DNA of 20,074 nucleotides from SVQP01 sp045652835 (lineage in GTDB: Bacteria > Bacillota > Clostridia > Oscillospirales > CAG-272), in contig JAZOLE010000053.1 of the NCBI GenBank assembly GCA_045652835.1, positions 1 to 20,074 of the forward strand. Reading direction: 5' to 3'. Below are positions 6,760-13,474 of the stretch, piece after piece. How positions within the stretch are numbered: position 1 is the stretch's first letter; every line of letters begins with the position of its first letter. The notes under the pieces are model-generated. The model was not told the DNA's origin. It saw only the letters and a list, made by a program, of their open reading frames with translations, and searched no databases. The position numbers were made by a program, and so were the translations under genes.

Positions 6760-8697
6760 TTATTCTGTTACAAACTCCAGCTTTTCCACGTCCAAACGCC
6801 CGCGATTGAGCACGTAGTAATATCCGTCGATATATACGCCGCGCATGTCGCTCATGTTGTCGCGTGTACCGTACTCGATGCGCAGCACCTCGGAAATGCT
6901 CTCACCGTCAAAGTGCAGCACGATATAACCAAAGCGGTAATTGTCGTATTGGTATACGCCGGGATCAAGATACACTTTATCCCACGTGTAAATGCCAAGA
7001 CCGATCAAGCCCTTTTCGCGGTCGATATAGTAGCACTTGTACTCGGGGGAGTAATCGGTGCAGGGCAGCTCGTATTTGCAATAGGGCTCAACCATCTCGT
7101 CTCCCTCGGTGTAGATCTCAAGCTTGAGCTCGTTGCCGTTAGAGCCGCGTCCGATGCCCAAAAGGAAGCCCGGGGCAAAGTTGACAAGGCTGGTGGAAAA
7201 TCCTTGGATGGTGCCCGTTTCCTTGACAGTGATGTTGGCAAGATCGGAAAGGTCAAAGAAGAATACGGGGTCGGTCTGCTGGATAGCGGTGCAAACGTAA
7301 GCCTGCGTGCCGTCAAATCGTGCCGAGCGTACCGTTTCGCCCACGGGAGCGAACTGCTCAACCGATGCCATCACCCTCATACTGCCAAGATCAATGACGT
7401 ACAGGTTTGCGCTGGTGTAGCGAGGGAACAGCGGGACTGCAAGATCCGCGTTGCCCCAAGAACTGTTACGCTCCTGCTGTGTGCCATTGCTGGTGGTGGT
7501 CACCACGCGCAGGGTGTTTTCGTATTCGTCCATGCTGTACTGATCCAGCACGTAGCCGTCCACGATCACAGAACCGCGTTTTTCAAAGCCGTCTGCACCG
7601 TAGCCGATGCAGGAGATCTCGCTGACCGTGTGGTAAGGTGTTTCACCGTTCACGGTCTGTCCGTATTCGACGAACTGACGCGATGCGTAAATGGCGCTCT
7701 TGGACACGTAAACGTCCTCGGAGTAGGAAAGGTATGCGGCAGAGTCCTTGACAGCCGTGCCTGCGTCATCCATGAGCACCATGACCGTGTAGCTTGCGTT
7801 GCTGAGCTTGTCGGGGCAAACGATGCTGTCGGCAGGGATTCTCTGCGCGTTACCGTTGTGCTCAATACGGGGAATATAGGTGCGCTCGTCATCGTAATCG
7901 GGGTTGTGGCAGCGCATGGTAGTCATGAACAAAAGTCCGTGCTCGGTCAGACGCGCGGAAAGGTACCTTCCCGAAACGTCCACGTTGGAGATTTCCTTGA
8001 CGTTTGCGGGATCGCTGACGTCAAGCGTGATGATTCTGGTCATTTGCACGTAATTCCTGTTCGTTTTGTCCAAGCCTTCAGAAATGACGGTCAACTTGGT
8101 GCAATCCATGGAAAGGAAGAACTCATCGGCACTAAAGGTCTCCATGCCGTATTGTGCAAGGTCGGTGCGGCTGATCAGCTCGCTGTCCTTGGCGGCAATG
8201 CTGTAAATATACAGCTGATTTTGCGCCATGTAGTAAATGTGCGTGTCGCTGCGCTTGATCAGGTCGGCTTCAATCACGCCCGATACCTGATTGTCGGTCA
8301 CCTCTTGGTAGTTGCCGGTACCGTTCGTGCCATCGGCTTCACCGGCTGCGCCGGGAATCATATCCTCCATCTTGGAAAACAGATTGGAGGGCAGGTCAAG
8401 CAGCAGCTGGGCGGTGTTCTTGTACTTGGGCGGCTTGTAGTAATACTCGTTGAGCATTTGGATAATGCCGTAATATTCGCTGTCCGCGTACTTTTTTACG
8501 CTGGGCGGCGTTGTTTTATAGGGGATAAAGAGTGCAAACGTGCCGACCAGTAGCACAAAGCACAGGCAAGCGGCAAGAATACTGAGCATACGCACGGATT
8601 TGCCCGCGCGTTTGCGCATAGCGGCACCCGTGGGTGCTGCCTCGGTGACGTACTTGTCATCCACGCCACCAAGTGACTGTAACCATTTTTTCTTCAT
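6760..8697 (-). CDS. Membrane-anchored beta-propeller protein, sigma-linked
   Basis: A 645-residue protein. Residues 1-35 are cytoplasmic and start with LQSLGGVDDKYVTEAAP, a pattern I associate with Clostridial ECF-linked membrane regulators. One transmembrane helix follows at about 36-58. The extracytoplasmic remainder (about 130-640) matches the Clostridial beta-propeller family (Beta_propel): repeated strands such as THIYYMAQNQLYIYSI, RIITLDVSDPANVKEI and LYVIDLGSMRVMASV. Its ATG overlaps the stop of the ECF sigma gene by 4 bp (ATGA), indicating coupled translation. Inference: the short cytoplasmic segment binds or anchors the sigma factor and the propeller senses an extracellular signal, making it an anti-sigma-like regulator. 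Equally it could simply be a surface protein in the same operon. A terminator follows at 6720-6752. Confidence 0.85.
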   Translation of the reverse strand: MKKKWLQSLGGVDDKYVTEAAPTGAAMRKRAGKSVRMLSILAACLCFVLLVGTFALFIPYKTTPPSVKKYADSEYYGIIQMLNEYYYKPPKYKNTAQLLLDLPSNLFSKMEDMIPGAAGEADGTNGTGNYQEVTDNQVSGVIEADLIKRSDTHIYYMAQNQLYIYSIAAKDSELISRTDLAQYGMETFSADEFFLSMDCTKLTVISEGLDKTNRNYVQMTRIITLDVSDPANVKEISNVDVSGRYLSARLTEHGLLFMTTMRCHNPDYDDERTYIPRIEHNGNAQRIPADSIVCPDKLSNASYTVMVLMDDAGTAVKDSAAYLSYSEDVYVSKSAIYASRQFVEYGQTVNGETPYHTVSEISCIGYGADGFEKRGSVIVDGYVLDQYSMDEYENTLRVVTTTSNGTQQERNSSWGNADLAVPLFPRYTSANLYVIDLGSMRVMASVEQFAPVGETVRSARFDGTQAYVCTAIQQTDPVFFFDLSDLANITVKETGTIQGFSTSLVNFAPGFLLGIGRGSNGNELKLEIYTEGDEMVEPYCKYELPCTDYSPEYKCYYIDREKGLIGLGIYTWDKVYLDPGVYQYDNYRFGYIVLHFDGESISEVLRIEYGTRDNMSDMRGVYIDGYYYVLNRGRLDVEKLEFVTE

Positions 8698-9245
8698 ATA
8701 TCAATTCCTTCTTTCTCCAGATAGTCTTTGAAGGCTCTGCGCGTGCGATGCAGGATCACCTTGACGTTGGCAGGGGAGAGGCCTGTTTCGGCAGCGATCT
8801 GCTCGATCGAGCAAAGATACCAATAGCGCTGCAGAAATACGATGCGGTGTCTATCCTGCAGTGTGGCAAGAAAACCGTTGATCGCGGCGTGCAGGGCGGT
8901 CTGATCCGCAAGGCTTGGCTCCCCGTTGGGTATGCATTGCCAGTATTCCTCGGCAATCTGCTCAATTTCCGAGCCGCGCTTTTGCGCACGGTCAAAATTG
9001 TAGCGATCAAGGGCGAGATTGCGTGTGATCTTACCTAAAAATGCCTGCAAAAGCGTAGGGCGTTCGGGCGGCATGGCATTCCATGCACGTACCCAGGTGT
9101 CGTTCACGCATTCCTCGGCATCCTCTTTGCAATGCAGGATGTTATCGGCAATACGGTAGCAGAATTTTCCGTATTTTTGCTGCGAGTGTTCAATCGCTGC
9201 TTCGGCGCGCTCCCAGTACAGGGCAACGATTGTTTTATCCTCCAC
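8694..9245 (-). CDS. ECF-type RNA polymerase sigma factor (sigma-70 family)
   Basis: A 183-residue protein with the two-domain ECF layout. Region 2 spans about residues 10-85, including EDAEECVNDTWVRAWNAMPP, the -10-melting part. Region 4 spans about 118-175, including LQDRHRIVFLQRYWYLCSIEQIAAETGLSP, the helix-turn-helix that reads the -35. The GTG at 9245 is preferred because AAGGAGGTGA lies just upstream; the open frame extends further upstream but only through the repeat element. It should redirect RNA polymerase to a small regulon, probably including itself (see 9291-9318), under control of the overlapping beta-propeller protein. Confidence 0.92.
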   Translation of the reverse strand: MEDKTIVALYWERAEAAIEHSQQKYGKFCYRIADNILHCKEDAEECVNDTWVRAWNAMPPERPTLLQAFLGKITRNLALDRYNFDRAQKRGSEIEQIAEEYWQCIPNGEPSLADQTALHAAINGFLATLQDRHRIVFLQRYWYLCSIEQIAAETGLSPANVKVILHRTRRAFKDYLEKEGIDI

Positions 9246-9290
9246 GTTTGTCACCTCCTTGGCTCGTGTGGCTTTGTCCTTCACTTGTAA

Positions 9291-9318
9291 AGACGGGAAA
9301 TGGCAGGGTTTGGTTACA
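9291..9318 (-). promoter_or_regulatory. Candidate autoregulatory ECF-type promoter
   Basis: Minus strand: TGTAAC (complement of 9313-9318), 17-bp spacer, CGTCT (complement of 9291-9295). This resembles Firmicute ECF promoters (a -35 with AAC, a -10 with CGTC), and no good sigma-A promoter is seen before the sigma gene. Transcription would start near 9285, with about 40 nt of leader up to the GTG at 9245. The assignment rests on motif similarity only. Confidence 0.55.
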
Positions 9319-9359
9319 GGAAAAATGAAAAAAGTTGAAAAATTTTCAAAAAAAGTCGT

Positions 9360-9590
9360 CACCATTGGGACGACTCCTTTTGAAAAGTTTTGAACGATCT
9401 TTTCCGGACCGCCGCCACCATGCGGACGATTCCTCTTGAAAAGTTTTGATCGAGCTTTTTCAAAAGCTCGCGGGGGCTTGGGGCAGCGCCCCGAGTCGCG
9501 CCCGCAGGCGCGAAATATTCTCGGCGTTTCTTTTGGTTCTTTTCTTTGCGCCAGCGGTGTCAAAGAAAAGAACGGAGAGAATTATCTCAA
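9360..9590 (+). repeat. Structured intergenic repeat, copy 2 (plus)
   Basis: The fullest copy. The 5' module (CACCAT, GGACGA, then TGAAAAGTTTT) is present twice, at 9360-9393 and 9416-9449, offset by 56 nt. Then come H1 CGAGCTTT-TTCA-AAAGCTCG (9451-9470), H2 CTTGGGGC-AGC-GCCCCGAG (9477-9495), H3 TCGCGCC-CGCA-GGCGCGA (9496-9513), GGCGTTTCTTTTG, H4 GTTCTTTTCTTTG/CAAAGAAAAGAAC (13 bp), and H5 GAGA-ATTA-TCTC (9577-9588). Just upstream, 9335-9349 is an A/T-rich palindrome. It lies behind the sigma gene's promoter and points away from it. No transposase is nearby. Confidence 0.85.
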
Positions 9591-9644
9591 TGTAAAAAAC
9601 GAACATTTGTAGGGTATGATATTGGTTTACCGTTGGGGTGAGAT

Positions 9645-9860
9645 GTGAGAAAACTCTCTCCGTTCTTTTTTTGAGCAAGTAGCCGCAAAAAAAGAACCAA
9701 AAAAACGGCGTTGGAGAGAGTTTCGCCTCTGCGGAGGCGACCAAGGGCTGCGCGCCCTTGGATGGGCGGTCGCTTTTTGAAAAAAGCGACGTAAAAACTT
9801 TCATTGAGGGCGACGTAAAAACTTTCATCGAGGGCGACGTAAAAACTTTCGAGAGTTTTG
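9645..9860 (-). repeat. Structured intergenic repeat, copy 3 (minus)
   Basis: An inverted copy, tail to tail with copy 2. Read on the minus strand: three tandem 5' boxes TGAAAGTTTTTACGTCGC, H1 GTCGCTTT/AAAGCGAC, H2 CCAAGGGC-GCGCA-GCCCTTGG, H3 TCGCCTC-CGCA-GAGGCGA, GCCGTTTTTTTGG, H4 GTTCTTTTTTTG/CAAAAAAAGAAC (12 bp), H5 GAGA-GTTT-TCTC (plus coordinates 9647-9658). Its outer end AGAACGGAGAGA forms a perfect 15-bp inverted repeat with copy 2 (9566-9580/9655-9669). It directly follows the rlmH stop, where it might also act as a transcript end. Confidence 0.82.
9786..9855 (+). repeat. Tandem repeat, three units of 24 bp
   Basis: Units begin at 9786, 9810 and 9834. Each contains GCGACGTAAAAACTTTC; the first two differ by one base (ATTGAGG or ATCGAGG) and the third is cut short (GAGAG). 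It is a multiplication of the 5' box of repeat copy 3. There are no variable spacers, so it is not CRISPR. Confidence 0.9.
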
Positions 9861-9868
9861 CGTGTCCG

Positions 9869-10348
9869 TTATTTGTGGTACGGTGTGCCTTTGATGATGG
9901 TCAATGCGCGGTAGGTTGCTTCCAGCAGTATTACGCGCATCAGCTGATGCGGAAACGTCAGTGCCGATACCGAAAGGCGCAGATCACATGCACTCTTGAC
10001 GCTCGGTGCAAGTCCGAACGAAGAGCCGATGACCAAAACAACCTCGCCGTGCGTCTGCCCGATCTCCTCAAATTTCTTTGCCAGCTGCTCCGAGGAAAGC
10101 TGCTTGCCTTCCACGCAAAGCGCGATCTTAAAAGCACGCGGTGACATAGCGGCAAGCACCTGCTTGCCCTCTGCTTCAAGAGCTGCGTCAATTTCCTTTT
10201 GCGAGGGCTTGTCCGAAAGCTTGACCTCGGCTAAATTTACCTCGGTAAACTTGCAGTAAGCACCCAGTCTTTTCTTGTATTCCTCGGCAGCCTCGCGCAG
10301 GTACGACTCTTTGAGCGTGCCGATTGTGATCAATTTTACGTTTAACAT
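9869..10348 (-). CDS. rlmH: 23S rRNA (pseudouridine-1915 N3)-methyltransferase RlmH
   Basis: A 159-residue protein, the standard RlmH length. RlmH is a small SPOUT-class, SAM-dependent enzyme that methylates pseudouridine 1915 in helix 69 of 23S rRNA in assembled ribosomes. The N-terminus MLNVKLITIGTLKESYL, the SAM-binding loop region LVIGSSFGL, and the C-terminal HQLMRVILLEATYRA ... IIKGTPYHK are diagnostic. AAGGAGG sits about 5 nt before the ATG, and the YycJ-like gene ends 9 nt upstream. RlmH follows yycJ-type genes in Bacillus too, which supports both calls. Repeat copy 3 abuts the 3' end. Confidence 0.96.
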   Translation of the reverse strand: MLNVKLITIGTLKESYLREAAEEYKKRLGAYCKFTEVNLAEVKLSDKPSQKEIDAALEAEGKQVLAAMSPRAFKIALCVEGKQLSSEQLAKKFEEIGQTHGEVVLVIGSSFGLAPSVKSACDLRLSVSALTFPHQLMRVILLEATYRALTIIKGTPYHK

Positions 10349-10357
10349 ACACCCTCC

Positions 10358-11146
10358 TTACGGTACAAGCCAGCTGACGTGCATCGGGTCTGCCACGCGC
10401 AGGTTGAATTCTGCGTCAGCAATGGCGGTAAAGGTTTCGTGAAAGGCAAGGCGCGGCGTGTTGTTCTGCTCCGAAAGGTGCGCGAGCAGTATGTTCTTAG
10501 TGCCGCTTGCGTAAAGTTGTGCGGCAAGCGCGGCGCAATCCTCGTTGGAAAGGTGACCCTTGTTAGAGCGAATACGCAGCTTGAGATCATACGGATAAGG
10601 TCCGTCCATGAGCATATCGGGGTCATGATTGGACTCCAATACCACCGATTCACAGCCCAGCAGATTTTGCAAAATCTCGGGCGTGACGTAGCCGATGTCG
10701 GTCGCGTAAGCAATCGCGACAGGCGCTTCACCGTCCAGCGTAATGCGGTAGCCCACCGAGGCGCGGCTGTCATGCGGTGTTTTGAATGCCTGCACAGCTG
10801 CGTCACCTATGCGTACCGCGCAGGACGGCGCGTCGGGATAGACGCGCAAAAGGTCTGCAAGATGCGGTGCGCTGTCAGCGATACGTGCGGCACTCGCCCT
10901 TTGTACGTGAATGGGCAGGGGATGGTGCTTGCAAAAGACCGAGAGCGCGTCGATATGGTCGCGGTGCTCATGCGTGATAAACACCGCGTCCAAGGCGTCG
11001 GGATCAACACCAATCGAAGCAAGCGCGGCACAAACCGCCTTGCAGTTCTTGCCCATATCGATCAGAAACTTCGCCCCGGGGGTCTCAACGTAAGTACAGT
11101 TGCCCTTTGAGCCGGAAAACAGGGTACAGATGCGGTAGCTTGCCAT
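10358..11146 (-). CDS. YycJ/WalJ-like metallo-beta-lactamase-fold hydrolase
   Basis: A 262-residue MBL-fold protein. The N-terminus ICTLFSGSKGNCTYVET matches the YycJ/WalJ family, and the metal motif THEHRDH gives H59, H61, D63 and H64 (HxHxDH). YycJ is reported as a 5'-3' DNA exonuclease linked to mismatch repair and cell-wall control in Bacillus; the activity here is inferred by family. The ATG at 11146 starts 1 nt after the stop of the upstream membrane-protein gene, so coupling replaces a strong ribosome binding site. An in-frame TTG at 11170 is less likely. It is followed by rlmH, as in Bacillus. Confidence 0.9.
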   Translation of the reverse strand: MASYRICTLFSGSKGNCTYVETPGAKFLIDMGKNCKAVCAALASIGVDPDALDAVFITHEHRDHIDALSVFCKHHPLPIHVQRASAARIADSAPHLADLLRVYPDAPSCAVRIGDAAVQAFKTPHDSRASVGYRITLDGEAPVAIAYATDIGYVTPEILQNLLGCESVVLESNHDPDMLMDGPYPYDLKLRIRSNKGHLSNEDCAALAAQLYASGTKNILLAHLSEQNNTPRLAFHETFTAIADAEFNLRVADPMHVSWLVP

Positions 11147-11147
11147 G

Positions 11148-11636
11148 TTATGCACCCAGCATGCCGCCAAACAGCGTGGGAATGGCGGTCAGAATGAGAA
11201 AATCGATTGCCAAGGGCACGAATGCGGCAAACAATACCACGATCATCCACTTGGATTTGCGCTTGCGCTCCACACCGCTTTGAATAAACGCGAGCTTTTC
11301 GTGCTCGCTCATGGTGTCGGGCAGCATTTCGGGCGTGATGTTGTCGCGCGTGAACGCGCGGTTATAAATAATGTAAGCGACCAAAAATCCTGCGCCTATG
11401 GTAGCGTACAGCGCCATGATGCCAATGCCCATGATCTGCGCTGTGCGCAACGCCTGCATGTGCTCCGAGAGAGCCACCACGCCAAAATAGATCAGCGTGG
11501 AGAGCACAGAGCAGCCCAGCGTCAGCCCGAACAGCAGCTTTTGCTGCTTGGTTGCGGGCTTGCGCTCACGGGGCTTGTGCTCCTGCGGGGGCTGGTTGGG
11601 CAGCATGGGGCTTTGATTTCTTTGAAAGAATGCCAT
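11148..11636 (-). CDS. Small membrane protein of unknown function
   Basis: A 162-residue protein. Residues 1-32 are a charged, Pro-rich cytoplasmic-like tail. Hydrophobic segments lie at about 33-56, 67-91 and 130-152, with a hydrophilic loop including TPEMLPDTMSEHEKL at 101-115. I do not recognise a family. GGAGG precedes the ATG with about 7 nt spacing. It lies between the galactokinase-type gene (12-nt gap) and the YycJ-like gene (1-nt gap), so it is very probably co-transcribed and translationally coupled to the latter. Confidence 0.82.
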   Translation of the reverse strand: MAFFQRNQSPMLPNQPPQEHKPRERKPATKQQKLLFGLTLGCSVLSTLIYFGVVALSEHMQALRTAQIMGIGIMALYATIGAGFLVAYIIYNRAFTRDNITPEMLPDTMSEHEKLAFIQSGVERKRKSKWMIVVLFAAFVPLAIDFLILTAIPTLFGGMLGA

Positions 11637-11648
11637 TGTATCCTCCGC

Positions 11649-12932
11649 TTACGCGATCTTGCATGCGCCTACCTGACGGATGTGCAGGGGCAGGCATGCG
11701 CCCGCGCCAAACGCACCGTCCATAGCGGCACGGAATTCTTCAACCAGCTCGGTGGGAACAAATGCCTGAATGGTGCCTGCAAAGCCGCCGCCGTGCACGC
11801 GCCAAGCAGCCTTCTTGCCGCTAAGCACCTGCTCTGCAAGGCAAAGAGCCAAAGAAAGACCCTGCTCGTTGGGTGCTTTGGTGGTGTAAATGTTTTGCAG
11901 ATAGCAGAACGAGGACTGACCGGATGCGCAAACGTGAGAAAGGAATGCGTCAAGGTCATTGTGCATCAGCGCATCGGTCTGTGCCATAACGCGCTCGTTT
12001 TCAGCAAAGAAGTGCATAGCACGCAAAATGGCGCGGTCGCCCAGGGTCTTGCGCAATGCGGGAATGGCAGAAGCAACCTCGTCGCGGTTCACCTCGCGCA
12101 GCACCTTTTTGCCAAAGTGTGCCGCAACTGCCTTCATCTCGGCAGGAATGGATGCGTAATCGTCTGTCAGGTCCGCGTGGTTGCCGCCCGTGTTGACGAT
12201 GCACAGCGCGTATCCTGCAGCAGTAATGTCAAAGGGCACGCCGCGAATGATGGGAGCGGCAGGGTCTGCAAAGTCGATCGCCACAATACCGCCGTGGGCG
12301 CAAGCAACCTGATCCATCAGGCCGCAGGGCTTGCCGAAGAACTGGTTCTCCGCCTTTTGCGACATCTTTGCGATCTCGACGTTATCCACGCGACCGTCAT
12401 TATACAAATAGTTGAGAATGTTACCGATCATGTCCTCAAAGGCAGCAGAAGACGAAATGCCCGAGCCCTTGAGCACCGCAGAGGTGGTATAAGCGTCAAA
12501 GCCGCCCGTGATGTAGCCGTTCTGCACAAACTGCGCGCTCATGCCCGCAATGATGGATGCGGAGGTAGCGAACAAGGCAGGATCGGGCGTGGTGTAGGTA
12601 GCAAGATTGACCTCGTCTGCAGAAAATCCCTCGCTCTTGACGCGGATAATGCCGTCAGCATTTGCGGACGCGACCGCGATGATGTCAAGGTCGATGGATG
12701 CTGCAACCACGCAGCCGTGGTTATGGTCGGTATGGTTGCCCGAAAGCTCGCTTCTGCCCGAAACCGAGAACAGGGAAACGTCGCGCTCTGCACCGTACAG
12801 CGCAGCAAACTCGTCAAGTGCCTTTGCGTAGCGTGCCTGCTGGGCAGCAACTGCATCCGCACCGTAAACCTCTGCAAGTCTTGCGTTAAATTCGCCCGCA
12901 CACAGGGCGTGCTTGATATCTGTCATTTTCAT
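11649..12932 (-). CDS. Galactokinase-family GHMP sugar kinase
   Basis: A 427-residue GHMP kinase. The substrate motif is GRSELSGNHTDHNHG at 59-73; the ATP loop LKGSGISSSAAFE is at 154-166; the catalytic Asp is probably D207 in GLMDQVA; and motif 3 VHGGGFAG is at 379-386. The first 50 residues are an N-terminal extension compared with E. coli GalK. In classical GalK the first motif reads GEHTDYN; here Glu is replaced by Asn66 and Tyr by His70. This belongs to a Clostridial galactokinase subfamily whose sugar has not been read from sequence, so galactose 1-phosphorylation is likely but unproven. AAAGGA lies 8 nt before the ATG. It is 21 nt downstream of the AbrB-like gene, probably one operon. 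Confidence 0.88.
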   Translation of the reverse strand: MKMTDIKHALCAGEFNARLAEVYGADAVAAQQARYAKALDEFAALYGAERDVSLFSVSGRSELSGNHTDHNHGCVVAASIDLDIIAVASANADGIIRVKSEGFSADEVNLATYTTPDPALFATSASIIAGMSAQFVQNGYITGGFDAYTTSAVLKGSGISSSAAFEDMIGNILNYLYNDGRVDNVEIAKMSQKAENQFFGKPCGLMDQVACAHGGIVAIDFADPAAPIIRGVPFDITAAGYALCIVNTGGNHADLTDDYASIPAEMKAVAAHFGKKVLREVNRDEVASAIPALRKTLGDRAILRAMHFFAENERVMAQTDALMHNDLDAFLSHVCASGQSSFCYLQNIYTTKAPNEQGLSLALCLAEQVLSGKKAAWRVHGGGFAGTIQAFVPTELVEEFRAAMDGAFGAGACLPLHIRQVGACKIA

Positions 12933-12953
12933 AGCTGTAGTCCTTTCTGTGCA

Positions 12954-13199
12954 TTAAAGCTGGGTCTTGATCTTTTCCAGGCAATCCTGGCAGATGCGCT
13001 TGTTGTTGAAATATACCACGCGGTCTGCGTTGCTGCAGAATACGCAGCAGGGCTGGTATTTTTGCAGGATGATGCGGTTTTCATCGGTAAAGATTTCCAG
13101 GGGATCCTTTTCCTTAATATCCATAGTCTGACGAATGCTGATGGGCAGTACGATTCTGCCAAGCTCGTCTACCTTGCGTACGACACCGGTCGATTTCAT
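12954..13199 (-). CDS. AbrB/SpoVT-family regulator with C-terminal zinc motif
   Basis: An 81-residue protein. Residues 1-45 form the swapped-hairpin AbrB DNA-binding domain, with the signature GVVRKVDELGRIVLPISIR. The C-terminal half has CCVFC at 51-55 and CQDCL near 70-74, a likely zinc site found in Clostridial AbrB relatives. It probably acts as a small dimeric DNA-binding regulator; its targets are unknown. AAAGGAGA precedes the ATG. It heads the operon with the galactokinase-family gene from the consensus promoter at 13242-13270, and may repress its own promoter (inference). Confidence 0.93.
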   Translation of the reverse strand: MKSTGVVRKVDELGRIVLPISIRQTMDIKEKDPLEIFTDENRIILQKYQPCCVFCSNADRVVYFNNKRICQDCLEKIKTQL

Positions 13200-13241
13200 A
13201 GTTATATCTCCTTTTTATATTATTTTCTTTTAAGTGCTTTT

Positions 13242-13270
13242 ATTATATACCTACGTGCGGATTTTGTCAA
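13242..13270 (-). promoter_or_regulatory. Consensus sigma-A promoter of the abrB-like/galK-like operon
   Basis: Minus strand: TTGACA (complement of 13265-13270), 17-bp spacer, TATAAT (complement of 13242-13247), an exact consensus. The leader of about 35 nt is very A/T-rich, which could suit AbrB-type binding. Confidence 0.9.
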
Positions 13271-13361
13271 TATGAAAATGGAAATAAATGGAGAAATTTT
13301 AGAAAAATTGGTATTCTCAAGCGGCTGATGTCGTACCGCCGCGAAGCGTGTCGAATGGCGC

Positions 13362-13391
13362 TTTGTGCAGACAAGCATAACATTTGTGCAG
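13362..13391. promoter_or_regulatory. Paired 9-bp direct repeats, possible operator
   Basis: TTTGTGCAG occurs at 13362-13370 and again at 13383-13391, 21 bp apart (two helical turns). It lies between the divergent abrB-like gene and the small membrane-protein gene at 13475. No convincing sigma-A promoter was found for the latter, and the rest of 13271-13474 shows no gene. Weak call. Confidence 0.3.
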
Positions 13392-13474
13392 CAAATACTA
13401 AACTCTCAACTTTTCTGCAACAATGCCCCAAAACCTGTCAATACTGCACTTAGATTAAAAATTCGGAGGTCATT

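Noticed and set aside
6658..8553. Plus-strand open frame opposite the beta-propeller gene
   Set aside because: Antisense shadow with no ribosome binding site or motif; the minus-strand gene has a clear partner overlap, membrane helix and family match.
9246..9563. N-terminal extension of the sigma factor
   Set aside because: The added residues come from the repeat element and promoter region, and the GTG at 9245 has a strong ribosome binding site.
9460..9828. 122-codon minus-strand open frame over the repeat pair
   Set aside because: It runs through two repeat copies and the spacer between them and has no ribosome binding site; the peptide question is treated as a separate finding.
9786..9855. 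CRISPR array from the 24-bp repeats
   Set aside because: Units are directly adjacent with no variable spacers, there are only three, and no cas genes are nearby.
11145..13328. Long plus-strand open frame opposite the galactokinase and membrane-protein genes
   Set aside because: It is antisense to well-supported genes, has a composition unlike a real protein (His/Cys-rich, no family motif), and has no proper ribosome binding site.
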